Below, one piece after another: positions 51,635-61,221 of a DNA stretch of 64,000 nucleotides. The notes under the pieces were generated by a model that was not told the origin of the DNA, did no database searches, and saw only the letters and a list, made by a program, of their open reading frames with translations. Source of the DNA: Anaerolineae bacterium (GTDB lineage Bacteria; Chloroflexota; Anaerolineae; J036; Brachytrichaceae); the NCBI GenBank assembly GCA_947476335.1, contig CANJQH010000004.1, positions 28,179-92,178 on the forward strand. The letters run 5' to 3'. The first letter of the stretch is position 1; each line of letters starts with the position of its first letter. The position numbers were made by a program, and so were the translations under genes.

Positions 51635-52807
51635 CTACTTTTCCGGCAGCACTGCCACGCCGGGCAGCATCTTGCCTTCGAGGAATTCGAGCGAGGCGCC
51701 GCCGCCCGTTGAGATGTGCGTGACGCGCGCTGTCAGGCCTGCCATCTCGATGGCTGCGACTGAGTCGCCGCCGCCGACGACGCTGATCGCACCTGAATCA
51801 GCGACCGCATGTGCCACGGCGTTGGTGCCGGTCGCGAAGTTTGGCATTTCGAACACGCCCATCGGCCCATTCCATACGACCATGCGCGCGCCTTCGAGCG
51901 CTTTGCGGTACTGCTCGATGGTGTGCGGCCCGATGTCGAGTGCCATCCAGCCCGGCTTGATCCCACCGACGGTCACGACTTCATGATTCGCATCGTTGCT
52001 GAATCCGTCGGCGATCATGAGATCGATCGGCAGCATCAGCTTTCCGCTGCAACGAGCAAGCAGTTCACGCGCCTGTTCGATGGCATCCTTCTCGACAAGT
52101 GACTTGCCCATTTCGTAGCCTGCGGCTGCAAGAAACGTATTTGCCATACCGCCGCCGATGATGAGTTTGTCGACGAGTGGAATCAGGTTGTTGATCACCG
52201 GAAGCTTGTCGCTGATCTTGGCACCACCGAGGATGGCGATCAGCGGCCGTGACGGATCGCTGAGCACTTTGCCGAGGAAGTTGATTTCCTTGGCCATCAG
52301 CAACCCAGCCGCAGCAGGCAGGAAATGCGCCACGGCTTCGACCGACGCATGCGCGCGATGGGCGCTGCCGAACGCGTCGAGCACGTACACGTCGCCGAGC
52401 TTTGCCAGCTGCTTGGCGAAATCGGGGTCATTCTTTTCCTCTTCTTTATGGAAGCGCAGGTTTTCCAGCAGCAGCACCTGGCCGGCCTGTAGCGCCTGCG
52501 CCTGCGCCTCGACTTCAGCGCCGACACAGTCTTTGGCAAAGGCGACGTTTTTGCCGAGCAATTCGCTCAGCCGTACCGCGATTGGTGCAAGGCTTTGCGA
52601 TGCGTCGACGCCTTTGGGCCGCCCGAGATGCGACATCAGCACGACCGATGCATCGTGTTCGAGCAGATACTGAATTGTCGGCAGCGCTGCACGGATGCGT
52701 GTGTCGTCTGTGATGGTGCCATCTTTGAGGGGCACGTTGAAATCGACGCGTACGAGCGCCCGCTTGCCGGCGAGCGCGAGGTCTTGAATGCTTCGCTTAT
52801 TGAACAT
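51635..52807 (-). CDS. pgk: Phosphoglycerate kinase
   Basis: A 390-residue glycolytic kinase. [11 protein letters not shown] (about residues 20-30), SHLGRPKG (57-64), [14 protein letters not shown] and the C-terminal GGGDSVAA and [14 protein letters not shown] are all present. The ATG at 52807 ([10 protein letters not shown]) is used; the frame extends 11 codons upstream. No other glycolysis gene is adjacent. Confidence 0.95.
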   Translation of the reverse strand: MFNKRSIQDLALAGKRALVRVDFNVPLKDGTITDDTRIRAALPTIQYLLEHDASVVLMSHLGRPKGVDASQSLAPIAVRLSELLGKNVAFAKDCVGAEVEAQAQALQAGQVLLLENLRFHKEEEKNDPDFAKQLAKLGDVYVLDAFGSAHRAHASVEAVAHFLPAAAGLLMAKEINFLGKVLSDPSRPLIAILGGAKISDKLPVINNLIPLVDKLIIGGGMANTFLAAAGYEMGKSLVEKDAIEQARELLARCSGKLMLPIDLMIADGFSNDANHEVVTVGGIKPGWMALDIGPHTIEQYRKALEGARMVVWNGPMGVFEMPNFATGTNAVAHAVADSGAISVVGGGDSVAAIEMAGLTARVTHISTGGGASLEFLEGKMLPGVAVLPEK

Positions 52808-52939
52808 GGTTTTTGGAAACTGCCGTCGTTGTGGATGCACGTCGACGCGTGGCTTTGAACAGACGCGCCGCTCATTTGGAATTGTGAGCGCGGAATTGTG
52901 AGCGACGCAGAGGCGATTTTACCTGTGCGATTGGCGCAC

Positions 52940-52985
52940 CCTTGGCCTTTTGGCCTTTGGCCTTGGGCCTTGGCACCTTGGCCCC
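52940..52985 (+). repeat. GGCCTT-rich imperfect repeat
   Basis: Five or six imperfect copies of TTGGCCTT before rsmG. It lies in the 243-bp divergent gap between pgk and rsmG. A TACAAT box at 53035-53040 precedes the rsmG ATG by 10 nt. Confidence 0.6.
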
Positions 52986-53050
52986 TCGGGTGCACTCACT
53001 CAATGGACTTAATGGGTCTGAGCCGCTCCCCACCTACAATTAACCCCCAC

Positions 53051-53767
53051 ATGCAGACTCAGACTATCGTTGCAGCCGCGGCCATCATTGGCGTCACACT
53101 TACCGAAACGCAGGCATCTCAGCTTGTTGTATACGCCGATCTGCTCAATGAGTGGAACGCACGCTTCAATTTGACGGCGATCACCGAGGAGCAGGCTGTG
53201 CTGGCCCTGCACTTCATTGATTCGCTTACGTTGCTGCGCGTGTTGCCGGCTCGCAGCGGCATCACGTTGCTCGACGTCGGTACCGGCGCTGGTTTCCCCG
53301 GGCTGGTGCTGAAAATTGCGCGTCCGGATTTGTTCGTCACGGTGATCGACAGCACCGCCAAAAAAATTACGTTCTGCCAGGAAGTAATTCGCCGGCTGCG
53401 CTTGAGCGGTGCGCGTGCGCTGCATGTGCGATCCGAAGAATTTGCACAGCGCAAAATTGAGCGTGATCATTACGACGTTGTGGTTGCGCGCGCTGTGGCG
53501 ATGCTGCCTACGTTGGTCGAATACATGCTGCCCTTCGTCTCCGTCGGCGGACTATGTATTGCGATGAAGGGCGGCTCTGCCGAGGAAGAAGCACGCACTG
53601 CAGTGAATGCGATCGGCCAGCTCGGTGGCGCACTGCGCACTGTGGAATCGGTTGAACTCCCCGGTTTGCCCGACAAGCGTGCGCTGGTGTTGATCGACAA
53701 AGTTTCGCGCACGCAGTCGCGTTATCCGCGTCCTGCAGGGGCGCCGCGAAACTCGCCTCTACAATAG
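53051..53767 (+). CDS. rsmG: 16S rRNA (guanine-527-N7)-methyltransferase RsmG
   Basis: A 238-residue SAM-dependent methyltransferase. The SAM motif is LLDVGTGAGFPGL (about residues 75-87); NEWNARFNLTAIT and ALHFIDSL at the N-terminus are typical of RsmG (GidB). It methylates G527 of 16S rRNA. The C-terminus has a basic tail (TQSRYPRPAGAPR). It is not next to parA/parB here, unlike in many genomes. Confidence 0.9.
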   Translation: MQTQTIVAAAAIIGVTLTETQASQLVVYADLLNEWNARFNLTAITEEQAVLALHFIDSLTLLRVLPARSGITLLDVGTGAGFPGLVLKIARPDLFVTVIDSTAKKITFCQEVIRRLRLSGARALHVRSEEFAQRKIERDHYDVVVARAVAMLPTLVEYMLPFVSVGGLCIAMKGGSAEEEARTAVNAIGQLGGALRTVESVELPGLPDKRALVLIDKVSRTQSRYPRPAGAPRNSPLQ

Positions 53768-53913
53768 CATCCTGTAAGTCGTATACGTGGATACGATTTG
53801 TGCTTAATTACTTCTGGCGAACATTGCTGAACCGAAATCAACCGCATCTGCTCAGATCTCTGCCTATAAATTCTCTGAATTTCACAAAGATTTGAGCCGC
53901 TGCAACTAATCTC

Positions 53914-54363
53914 ATGTCGGAATTGACTCAAGCCCCCGTGAACGATGCCGCTGCAGGCACTCCGCAACCGCGCCTGCGAATTCTGATCGCCAAACCCGGC
54001 CTGGACGGACATGACCGAGGTGCGAAGGTCATTGCCCGTGCTTTGCGCGACGCAGGCATGGAGGTGATTTACACCGGCCTGCGTCAGACGCCGGAGATGA
54101 TCGTCGATGCGGCTGCTCAGGAAGATGTGGACGCAATCGGCCTCAGCATTCTCAGTGGTGCGCACAACACGCTGCTTCCGCGCGTGATCGATCTGCTGCA
54201 GGCGGCTGGCATGAGTGATGTACCCGTATTTGCAGGCGGCATCATCCCAGAGGAAGACGTGCCGGCACTGATGCAGGCTGGCATTGCGGCGATCTTCGGC
54301 CCTGGCACCCCGCTGGAGGAGATCGTTTCCTTTGTACGTGCGCGCACTGCAGCGCATTGCTGA
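53914..54363 (+). CDS. B12-binding small subunit of methylmalonyl-CoA mutase (or related mutase)
   Basis: A 149-residue cobalamin-binding domain protein. The B12 motif DGHDRG (31-36, with axial His33) is followed by [14 protein letters not shown] and [14 protein letters not shown], as in the C-terminal domain of methylmalonyl-CoA mutase. The catalytic subunit is not in the window. The G-protein chaperone MeaB follows 5 bp later, which fits a split mutase acting on methylmalonyl-CoA or a similar acyl-CoA. Confidence 0.9.
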   Translation: MSELTQAPVNDAAAGTPQPRLRILIAKPGLDGHDRGAKVIARALRDAGMEVIYTGLRQTPEMIVDAAAQEDVDAIGLSILSGAHNTLLPRVIDLLQAAGMSDVPVFAGGIIPEEDVPALMQAGIAAIFGPGTPLEEIVSFVRARTAAHC

Positions 54364-54368
54364 GGCAC

Positions 54369-55358
54369 ATGGTGCACCATTCAGTTGCTGAACGACGCGC
54401 ACTCGCGCGTGCACTGACGCGCATCGAAAACGGTGATTTGTCTGTGCAGGATGAGCTGCGCGCCGCATGGTCTGCGACAGGCGCGGCGCATCGCATCGGC
54501 GTAACCGGCGCGCCGGGTTCCGGCAAGAGCACGCTTGTATCTGCGCTCGCGCGTGCATGGCGTTTGCGTGGACACAGCGTGGCCATCCTCTCTATCGATC
54601 CGAGCAGCCCGATTACTGGCGGTGCCATTCTTGGCGATCGAATTCGCATGCGTGAACTCAGTGGCGATCCCGGCGTGTTCATCCGTTCGATGGCCAGCCG
54701 TGGTTCTGTCGGTGGGCTGTCTGCTGCAGCTGCCGACGCGGCGGCGTTGCTCGATGCGCATGGTTTCGACTTTGTCGTTATTGAAACTGTTGGCGCTGGT
54801 CAGTCTGAAGTCGAAATCGCACGACTGGCGGACACCGTTGTCGTCGTCGAAGCGCCTGGCATGGGCGATGATGTGCAGGCGATCAAAGCGGGCATTCTCG
54901 AAATCGCCGATGTGCTGGTGGTGAACAAAGCTGATCGCCCCGGTGCACGCAAGACTGTGGCTGCGCTGCAGGCTGCGCTCGATCTGGTGCCGCAGACGAG
55001 TGGACATCACGGCGTCGCAGGCACTGCATTGTCGGACGCAGCGCTGGATGCTGGATGGGTGGTGTCTGTGCTGCAGACGACGGCTACTGCAGCTGAGGGC
55101 GTCGATGCGCTCGTTGATATGCTTGCGCTGCATCGCGAATGGCTGCATGTGAGCGGCGTGGGCGATGCGCGGCGCAGACGTCGTTACAGCCAGGAGCTGC
55201 GCGTGCGGCTGCGCGAACAACTGCTGCTGCGTGCGCTGCAGATCCTCGGCGGCGACGGCTACGATGCTGCGTTACGTGAGGTTGCCGCCGGTCGCCGTAC
55301 GCCACTTGATGCAGCACGTGAACTCGCTGCGCAGCTGATCATCGGATCTGAGTTGTAA
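54369..55358 (+). CDS. meaB: MeaB/ArgK-type GTPase, mutase chaperone
   Basis: A 329-residue SIMIBI GTPase that gates cobalamin loading into acyl-CoA mutases. Walker A GAPGSGKST (residues 47-55), then SIDPSSPITGGAILGDRIRM, ETVGAGQSE and the base-recognition NKAD (about 195). The C-terminal dimerisation helices are present. ATG 54369 is used; a TTG 12 bp earlier is possible. It is directly downstream of the B12-binding subunit. Confidence 0.93.
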   Translation: MVHHSVAERRALARALTRIENGDLSVQDELRAAWSATGAAHRIGVTGAPGSGKSTLVSALARAWRLRGHSVAILSIDPSSPITGGAILGDRIRMRELSGDPGVFIRSMASRGSVGGLSAAAADAAALLDAHGFDFVVIETVGAGQSEVEIARLADTVVVVEAPGMGDDVQAIKAGILEIADVLVVNKADRPGARKTVAALQAALDLVPQTSGHHGVAGTALSDAALDAGWVVSVLQTTATAAEGVDALVDMLALHREWLHVSGVGDARRRRRYSQELRVRLREQLLLRALQILGGDGYDAALREVAAGRRTPLDAARELAAQLIIGSEL

Positions 55359-55483
55359 GGCAACTTGCTCAGCACTATGCACAAATCCACCGAATTACTT
55401 TCCTTCAAAGAGAAGCGAATGAAAGTGCTTCAGCGGCAAATCTCGCAGTGGATGAGTGGTTGCGTTGTAAATCTTGAGTTGAA

Positions 55484-56092
55484 ATGCTGGTGTATCTGAT
55501 TCGCCACGGGCAAACCCAATACAACATCGACGGTCGTGTGCAGGGCTGGCTGGATGTGCCGCTTAACGATCAGGGGCGTGAACAGGCGCGCCGTCTGGCG
55601 CTGCGCCTCAGTGCTGAACCGATTGATATGGTGTTCACCAGCCCATTGTCACGCGCCGTCGACACTGCGCGCGCGCTTACGGCGCACAGCAATCTGCGCA
55701 TGGTGGTTGATGACCGCCTGCGTGAATACAACATGGGCGATTGGACGGGCAAGACTGGTGACGAGATCGCGGCCGGCTCAGCCGAACTTGGGCTTGACGA
55801 TCCGCTGATTCCAATTCCGGGCGGTGAAAGTGCGATGGACATGCGCAATCGTGTCAGCGCATTCGTCAAGGAACTTGCGCAGCGTCATAGCAAGATATTC
55901 AGCCGCGTCGTTGTCGTTTCCCATGGCGGCACGCTCGGTGCTGTGATCGGCTCGATGCTGGCTATGCCGGTGCTGCGCCGACATCCATTCACGTTCGGCA
56001 ATGGCTCGATCACTGAAGTGGTCTGGCACAGCAACGGATGGCGTATGCAGACGCTGAACGATCGGCAGCATATGCACAGCATCGTTGGGTAG
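55484..56092 (+). CDS. Histidine phosphatase family protein (phosphoglycerate-mutase-like)
   Basis: A 202-residue protein with the RHGQTQYN motif (catalytic His8 in LIRHGQT), TSPLSRAVDTA (about residue 53), the acidic REYNMGDWTG and the second His in VVSHGG (about 147). This is a cofactor-independent-looking acid-phosphatase type such as GpmB/CobC-like. The substrate is unknown. The ATG at 55484 lacks a ribosome binding site. Confidence 0.85.
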   Translation: MLVYLIRHGQTQYNIDGRVQGWLDVPLNDQGREQARRLALRLSAEPIDMVFTSPLSRAVDTARALTAHSNLRMVVDDRLREYNMGDWTGKTGDEIAAGSAELGLDDPLIPIPGGESAMDMRNRVSAFVKELAQRHSKIFSRVVVVSHGGTLGAVIGSMLAMPVLRRHPFTFGNGSITEVVWHSNGWRMQTLNDRQHMHSIVG

Positions 56093-56117
56093 TTTTTTAC
56101 GCTGACTCTTTATTCTG

Positions 56118-56229
56118 GTAACTACTCAGGCCCAAATCAGTATTTCCCGCGAAACACACTATTCTCTCCCCCGAAGGGGGAGAGAATAGTGTGTTTCGCG
56201 TTGGAAAAATGGCTGGCCTGAGTAGTTAC
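56118..56229 (+). mobile_element. Family B repeat, copy B8 with exact 8-bp duplication
   Basis: A 112-bp copy with perfect ends and hairpin. TTATTCTG is duplicated at 56110-56117 and 56230-56237. The last bases supply the TAA stop of the ParB-like gene; before insertion that gene would have ended three codons later (QNKESA then TAA). Confidence 0.93.
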
Positions 56230-57077
56230 TTATTCTGACCCTCCGCTGCTTTGTCTTCTTTGCCTGCTGGGTGCAGGATTTCGGCGATGGCCTGCTGCAT
56301 GCGTTCCAGAGGCGAGCGTTCGCCAAAGCGGGTGGCGTACGAAGTGGCGGCCTCATCCACATCCACGTCACAGTTCTGACAGTTTTCGCGCAGGTAGTAC
56401 AGGTGGTCGATGATCCACAGATATAGATCGCTTTCCGTGCGGCCTGGAAATTCTTTAAGAATCTTTTCTTCGCGCACGGCGTCGATCACCGGCATGTATA
56501 CGTTGTCGTACCAATCGATCACGGCTTCGTCTTCGGTGATCGTACGCTTTTGTTCGAGGCCCATGAAGTAACGGTGAACGGCGATGTGTTCGATCATTTG
56601 CTCGTAGGCGCCGCCAGTGGTGAACTGAATGTCCTGCTGTGGCCGCAGCCGATCCAGCTGGGTGCGTTCGAGGAAGCGTGAATACTCACCGAGCACTTCG
56701 AGATGATCGGCGTCGATGAAATCCTCGATGTGCACTGGAGCGCGTGTGACCGCTTCGAAAACTTCGGCATCTAAAAACTGAACGCCGTGTTCGCGTGCGA
56801 CGGAGACGCGATGGTTGCCGTCGAGCACGAAATACGCGCCGCCGACCATATAGACCGTTACAGGCGGCAGGTTGATATCGTCGTAGAACGCGCGATTGAT
56901 CTTGCGCCAGCGATCACTGAGCGCGTTGCTCGTCGGTAGGAAGGCATTGTCGAAGTCGCCGTAGCGTCCAACACTGCCGACAATTTTGTCGACGGGGATG
57001 GTGTGCACGCCGCGACGAATCAGCCCGCGCAAGCCGAGCTTGTCGTGTACTTCGTCCCACGCTAAGTTCCTGTCCAT
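56226..57077 (-). CDS. ParB-like nuclease-domain protein, main part of a gene split by repeat A6
   Basis: A 283-residue reading from the ATG inside repeat A6 (MDRNLAWDEV). A ParB-N-like domain (about residues 20-100) has IPVDKIVGSVGRYGDFD and VLDGNHRVSVAREHG; an all-alpha C-terminal part follows with ENCQNC near the end. The function is unknown; the DGNHR motif suggests nucleotide binding or cleavage. The original N-terminus is the 34-codon piece at 57157-57259 in another frame. If A6 and one TA are removed, the two parts join in frame (RLLAWDEV). Confidence 0.75.
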   Translation of the reverse strand: MDRNLAWDEVHDKLGLRGLIRRGVHTIPVDKIVGSVGRYGDFDNAFLPTSNALSDRWRKINRAFYDDINLPPVTVYMVGGAYFVLDGNHRVSVAREHGVQFLDAEVFEAVTRAPVHIEDFIDADHLEVLGEYSRFLERTQLDRLRPQQDIQFTTGGAYEQMIEHIAVHRYFMGLEQKRTITEDEAVIDWYDNVYMPVIDAVREEKILKEFPGRTESDLYLWIIDHLYYLRENCQNCDVDVDEAATSYATRFGERSPLERMQQAIAEILHPAGKEDKAAEGQNK

Positions 57078-57156
57078 AAGTTTTGTCCGGCAGATTCGCC
57101 TCCCCCGCAAAGCGGGGGAGGCGAATCTGCCGCCAGAACTTTTGGCGACTCACTTA
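57063..57156 (-). mobile_element. Family A repeat, copy A6, inside the ParB-like gene
   Basis: A 94-bp reverse copy with loop AAA on the plus strand, flanked by C and G. The net insertion is 92 bp, so it shifts the frame. It offers its own ATG (57075-57077) in frame with the rest of the gene. Confidence 0.95.
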
Positions 57157-57259
57157 GCAGCCGCGTGCGGTGTCCAGAGAACAGTTCCCATACACTGCGT
57201 AAAAAACTACGCGAGCGTGCGCGGCGAAAATCATGAGTGTCGATCGGTTCGTAATCCAT
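57157..57259 (-). pseudogene. N-terminal fragment of the ParB-like gene
   Basis: ATG 57259 starts [16 protein letters not shown] and continues to SGHRTRLL, where repeat A6 interrupts. Read on, the frame passes through the repeat and stops at its far end. It is therefore a 34-codon fragment of the gene at 56226-57077. Confidence 0.8.
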
Positions 57260-57262
57260 GCC

Positions 57263-58423
57263 TCATGGCCTTTGTTCAGTGCCATGTGGATCAATCATGC
57301 ATGCGCGATATGAATCGAGTGTGCGTTCAGCCACATGTGCCCAGGTAAATTGTGCGGCACGGTGCAGGCTGCGTCGTTGTAGTTCGCTGCGATATGCCTC
57401 ATCGTCGAGCACTCGGCCGAGTGCTGCTGCAAGCGCGTCTATGTGTGTGGGCTCGACCATCAGGCCGGCGTCGCCGACGACTTCTGGCAGCGATGATGTG
57501 TTCGACGTGACGACTGCCGCGCCGCATGCCATTGCTTCGAGCGGTGGTAATCCGAATCCTTCGTACAAAGATGGATAGGCGAAAACGGCGCACGAAGAAT
57601 ACCAGCCGGGCAAATCCTGTGGCTCGATGTGACCGAGCAGCGTGACGCGGCTGTTGATGCCGAGGCTGTGCACGAACGTGAGCATCTCTTCGTACTTCCA
57701 TGCCAGGCCGCCGCCGATGAAAAGCTGTGCCGGCTCGGGCAGTCGTGCGAATGCGTCGATCAGCCGCGTCAGATTTTTGCGCGGCTCGATGCTGCCCAGG
57801 TAGAACACTGCACGCTCGCCAATGCCGTGCGCTGTGCGAAAGGCGGCGCGCGCAGCAGCGCTCAGCGGCATGAAGCGTTCGTGATCGACTGCGAGCGGAA
57901 TCGCGTCGATGCGCGCACCATCGATGCCGTAATGCTGCATGATGTCGCGGCGTGTCCATTCGCTGATGCTGATGATTCGTCGCGCACGCAGGCAGGAAAT
58001 CTTCGTCATTACCCTGAGATAAATTCGGTTGATGGGTTTGTGCGTGCGCGGGTGTGTGATGTAACTGAGATCCATCACACTGATGACCGTTGGGCATGGT
58101 GAGCGCAGGGGGGCAACAAAGCCAAGCCCATGATAGAGATCAGCGCGCAACTCGCGCAGCATGCGCGGCAGGATGAACTGCTCGATGCGTAGCCGACGCA
58201 GTGGCGATTCAATGCTGTGTGCAATGGTTCGCGCATTGAGAGCGCTGCGTTCATCCGCGGTGAGCTGATCGACTGCGCTTTCGCTGAGCAATGTAGTGAA
58301 TCGGATGTCGTCCGGCTTTCTGTGGGCAAGTGCGCGCAACAGTTCGCGCGCGTAGTGATGCACGCCTGCCTGACGAAAGCCCGGCTGTCCGCTCATCAGA
58401 AAGGCGCCGAGGACGACATGCAT
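57263..58423 (-). CDS. GT4 family glycosyltransferase
   Basis: A 386-residue GT-B fold enzyme. The N-terminal half has [15 protein letters not shown]; the C-terminal half has [12 protein letters not shown] (about 212-223) and the donor-binding [14 protein letters not shown] (about 295-308). It transfers a sugar from a nucleotide donor to a lipid or polysaccharide acceptor; specificity is unknown. It lies 3 bp upstream of the N-terminal ParB-like fragment and 3 bp downstream of the aldolase gene. Confidence 0.9.
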   Translation of the reverse strand: MHVVLGAFLMSGQPGFRQAGVHHYARELLRALAHRKPDDIRFTTLLSESAVDQLTADERSALNARTIAHSIESPLRRLRIEQFILPRMLRELRADLYHGLGFVAPLRSPCPTVISVMDLSYITHPRTHKPINRIYLRVMTKISCLRARRIISISEWTRRDIMQHYGIDGARIDAIPLAVDHERFMPLSAAARAAFRTAHGIGERAVFYLGSIEPRKNLTRLIDAFARLPEPAQLFIGGGLAWKYEEMLTFVHSLGINSRVTLLGHIEPQDLPGWYSSCAVFAYPSLYEGFGLPPLEAMACGAAVVTSNTSSLPEVVGDAGLMVEPTHIDALAAALGRVLDDEAYRSELQRRSLHRAAQFTWAHVAERTLDSYRACMIDPHGTEQRP

Positions 58424-58426
58424 ACG

Positions 58427-59065
58427 CTATAAGCCTGCGCGTGTGCGCATGGCTGCTGCTTCAACGATGACCGCATTCCAGTCTTCGGCATCGATGAGCG
58501 CCGCTGGAATTTCGGATGCGTTGAGGCCGACGAGCTGTGCGCCAGCCTCGAAATACGACTGCGACTCGGCGGCTTTCACACCACCACTGACCCACAGCGG
58601 GATATCTGGGAATGGGCCGCGCAGCGCGCGCACGAATGCGGTTCCCCCGATCGGCGCGGCGGGGAATATCTTCACTACATGCCCGCCCGCCAGCCATGCC
58701 GCATGAATCTCCGTTGGCGTCATGCCGGCGGGAATGCATACGACGCCTGCTTCGCGGCACGGGCGAATGATATCTATGGCGACGATCGGCGAGACTACGA
58801 ATTGTGCACCGGCCTCAATGCACGCCAGCGCGTCATGCGCCGTCGTCACCGTTCCGGCGCCGATCATGACATCAGGCATCTCCGCAGCAAGATCGCGAAT
58901 TAAATCGACGGCGCCGGGCACGGTCAGTGTCACTTCGATGCAGGTGAAGCCGCCACGCACAAGCGCACGTGCCAGGCCGCCGACCTTGTGCGGGTCGCTT
59001 CCGCGCATCACGACGGCGGCCTTCGTGTGCAGCATGTGCTGCAGGCGAGACTGTATGGTCAGCAT
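58427..59065 (-). CDS. eda: KDPG/KHG aldolase
   Basis: A 212-residue class I aldolase. The catalytic Glu44 is in CIEVTL and the Schiff-base Lys132 in VVKIFPA; GAGTV (69-73) and PAGMTPTEI complete the phosphate site. It splits 2-keto-3-deoxy-6-phosphogluconate into pyruvate and glyceraldehyde phosphate. Its start codon overlaps the citrate synthase stop (TGATG), linking sugar-acid breakdown to the citrate cycle. Confidence 0.9.
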   Translation of the reverse strand: MLTIQSRLQHMLHTKAAVVMRGSDPHKVGGLARALVRGGFTCIEVTLTVPGAVDLIRDLAAEMPDVMIGAGTVTTAHDALACIEAGAQFVVSPIVAIDIIRPCREAGVVCIPAGMTPTEIHAAWLAGGHVVKIFPAAPIGGTAFVRALRGPFPDIPLWVSGGVKAAESQSYFEAGAQLVGLNASEIPAALIDAEDWNAVIVEAAAMRTRAGL

Positions 59066-60222
59066 CAGCGTTCAGAGATGGGCACGTAGTGAATGTCGTT
59101 TGAGCCGATGTATTCGCTCTGCGGACGAATCAGCACGTTGTCGTTGTACTGCTCGATGACGTGTGCGCTCCAGCCGGCCACGCGTGAGCATGCGAACATC
59201 GGCGTGAACAGGTCGATCGGCACACCGATGTAATACAGCATAGGCGCGCTGTAGAAATCGACGTTCGGGTACAGCTCGCGATGGCGCAGCACTGCGTTGG
59301 AGACTTTGTGTGCCATGTCGAAGTACTTGATCTGGTTAAGCTTGCGGCCGAGTTGTTCGGCCCACGCATTCAGATGTACTGCACGCGGATCGCCATTCTT
59401 GTAGATGCGATGGCCGATGCCCATGATCTTGCGCTTCGTGACGAACGCATTGTCGACGAACGCATCCACCTTCGCTGGGTCGTCGATTTCGAGCAGCATG
59501 TTCATCGTCGCTTCATTGGCGCCGCCGTGCAGAGGCCCTTTGAGGGCGGCCATCGCCGCGGTGATGGCCGAGTGCAGATCCGCCTGTGTGCTGGCGACGA
59601 CGCGGCTGGTGAAGGTGCTGGCGTTCATGCCATGATCGGCGAGCAGCACATAGTAAGCATCCATGGCGCGCACGAAGTCAGTGTCGCCTGAGGGCAGGCC
59701 AAGCATGTGCAGCGTGTTCGCGGCGTGCGAGAGATGCGCGGTTGGCGCGATCGGTTCCTTACCTTCACGGATGCGCTGATAGGCGGCGCAGATGGTGGGG
59801 AACTGCGAAATGAGGCGTACGGCCTTGCGCTGTGTGGCTTCGATGCTGATATCTTCGATTTCAGGGTCGTAGAAAGACAGAGCCGAAACTGCGGTGCGCA
59901 GTGCTTCCATCGGCACCGTGTCGCGTGGCAGCTGGCGCAGCAGATCGTAGAGTGGCGCCGGCAGCCAGCGGTTGGCGACGAGTCGTGCGTTGAAGTCTGC
60001 CAGTTCACTGCGCGTCGGAAGGTGATCGTGCAGCAGCAGGAATGAGACTTCTTCGTAAGTGGTGTTCGAGGCGAGCTCGTTCACGTTGATGCCGCGGTAC
60101 GACAGATTGCTGTTCGGACCGTCGACCATACTGATGTGCGTTTGGACAGCAACGATTCCGTCCAGGCCTTTTACGAATACGGGCTTGCCCGAAGCGGTGC
60201 TGTTGGTTGGATTGGATGACAT
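59065..60222 (-). CDS. gltA: Citrate synthase (type I, Gram-positive/archaeal-like)
   Basis: A 385-residue enzyme. Catalytic-site segments: HGMNASTF (about 200), GPLHGGANE (about 229), GIGHRIYKNGDPR (about 270) and the Asp in NVDFYSAPML (about 325). The short, single-domain form resembles type I citrate or 2-methylcitrate synthases. The B12-dependent mutase genes nearby make a methylcitrate role possible. GAGG stands 7 nt before the ATG. Confidence 0.92.
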   Translation of the reverse strand: MSSNPTNSTASGKPVFVKGLDGIVAVQTHISMVDGPNSNLSYRGINVNELASNTTYEEVSFLLLHDHLPTRSELADFNARLVANRWLPAPLYDLLRQLPRDTVPMEALRTAVSALSFYDPEIEDISIEATQRKAVRLISQFPTICAAYQRIREGKEPIAPTAHLSHAANTLHMLGLPSGDTDFVRAMDAYYVLLADHGMNASTFTSRVVASTQADLHSAITAAMAALKGPLHGGANEATMNMLLEIDDPAKVDAFVDNAFVTKRKIMGIGHRIYKNGDPRAVHLNAWAEQLGRKLNQIKYFDMAHKVSNAVLRHRELYPNVDFYSAPMLYYIGVPIDLFTPMFACSRVAGWSAHVIEQYNDNVLIRPQSEYIGSNDIHYVPISER

Positions 60223-60329
60223 CTGTTTCCTCTCTGATGCGCGCGCCGGATTTCAGAAAAATGTTTTTGTCTGGAGCGCACACGGCTTGGATTATAGGAG
60301 TGTGCGGCAGGTTGTGCATGTGGGGTACT

Positions 60330-60911
60330 TTAGGAGCGTAATCGCTGCAGTTCGTCAGGGGTCAGATTTCGCCAGCGTCCAACTTCGAGGCCTGCGAGCG
60401 TAATTGTTCCAATGGCGACGCGCAGCAGGCGTAATGTGGGCAGGCCGACGGTGGCGGTCATGTGGCGCACCTGGCGCTTCTTACCTTCGCTCAGGATTAA
60501 CTCGATCCATGCGGTCGGCCCATGCGGAGTGATGGGTTTCGAGCGCGCTGGCAGCAGCGGTATTTCACCGTCATGCAGTGTGCGGGCGTGACATGGCGCA
60601 GTCGTGTAATCCTGAATGCGTAGACCGCGGCGCAGGCGGGCGAGTGCTTCTTCGGTGGGTGTGCCTTCGACCTGTGCGAGATATGTCTTCGGCTGCTTAT
60701 AACGGGGGTCGGTGACGTGATGAATGAACGCGCCGTCGTCGCTGAGCAGGAGCAGGCCCTCACTGTCGAAATCGAGCCTGCCGGCTGCGTAGACGTTTTT
60801 GGGCAGCGCGAACTCACCGAGGGTGCGTTTGCCGGCGTCGCTGGCACTTTGTACTTCGTGTGTGAACGACGAAAGCACGCCATAAGGTTTGTAGAGTGCG
60901 ATGTAGCGCAT
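60330..60911 (-). CDS. RsuA/RluE-type pseudouridine synthase
   Basis: A 193-residue enzyme without an S4 domain, starting IALYKPYGVLSSFT. The catalytic Asp47 is in AGRLDFDSEGLLLL; GKKRQVRHM (about 153-161) and the end GLEVGRWRNLTPDEL match RluE (23S rRNA U2457). The length fits RluE better than RsuA or RluB. A 107-bp gap separates it from gltA. Confidence 0.88.
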   Translation of the reverse strand: MRYIALYKPYGVLSSFTHEVQSASDAGKRTLGEFALPKNVYAAGRLDFDSEGLLLLSDDGAFIHHVTDPRYKQPKTYLAQVEGTPTEEALARLRRGLRIQDYTTAPCHARTLHDGEIPLLPARSKPITPHGPTAWIELILSEGKKRQVRHMTATVGLPTLRLLRVAIGTITLAGLEVGRWRNLTPDELQRLRS

Positions 60912-60926
60912 GTGAGATCAGAAATC

Positions 60927-61009
60927 GTACCTACTCAAGCCTAAGTCAGTATTTCCCGCGAAACATGCGCATGTTTCGCGTTGGGAAACCGGATGGGTTG
61001 AGTTGTTAC
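60927..61009 (+). mobile_element. Family B repeat, short copy B9
   Basis: An 83-bp copy (GTACCTACTCAAGCC ... GGGTTGAGTTGTTAC) whose hairpin is only CGCGAAACATGCGCATGTTTCGCG. CAGAAATC lies directly on both sides (60919-60926 and 61010-61017). The second flank is shared with the composite repeat that follows. Confidence 0.88.
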
Positions 61010-61017
61010 CAGAAATC

Positions 61018-61221
61018 GTAACTACTCAGGCTAAGTGAGTCGCCAAAAGTTCTGGCGGCAGATTCGCCTCCCCCGCAAAGCGGGGGAGGCGAATCTGCCG
61101 GACAAAACTTATGGACAGGAACTTATCCATTTTTCCAGCGCGAAACACACTATTCTCTCCCCCGAAGGGGGAGAGAATAGTGTGTTTCGCGGGAAATACT
61201 GATTTGGGCCTGAGTAGTTAC
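61018..61221 (-). mobile_element. Composite repeat: family B carrying nested family A (B10/A7)
   Basis: A 204-bp unit in reverse orientation relative to B3, with A inserted at the same B position and in the same relative orientation as at 22359-22561. It is flanked by CAGAAATC at 61010-61017 and 61222-61229. The hairpin arms (GCGAAACACACTATTC) differ from those of B3. Confidence 0.93.
61032..61125 (+). mobile_element. Family A repeat, copy A7, nested in B10
   Basis: A full 94-bp copy. The right flank is T rather than G (ACTTATCC), a single change from the CTAG pattern. Confidence 0.9.
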
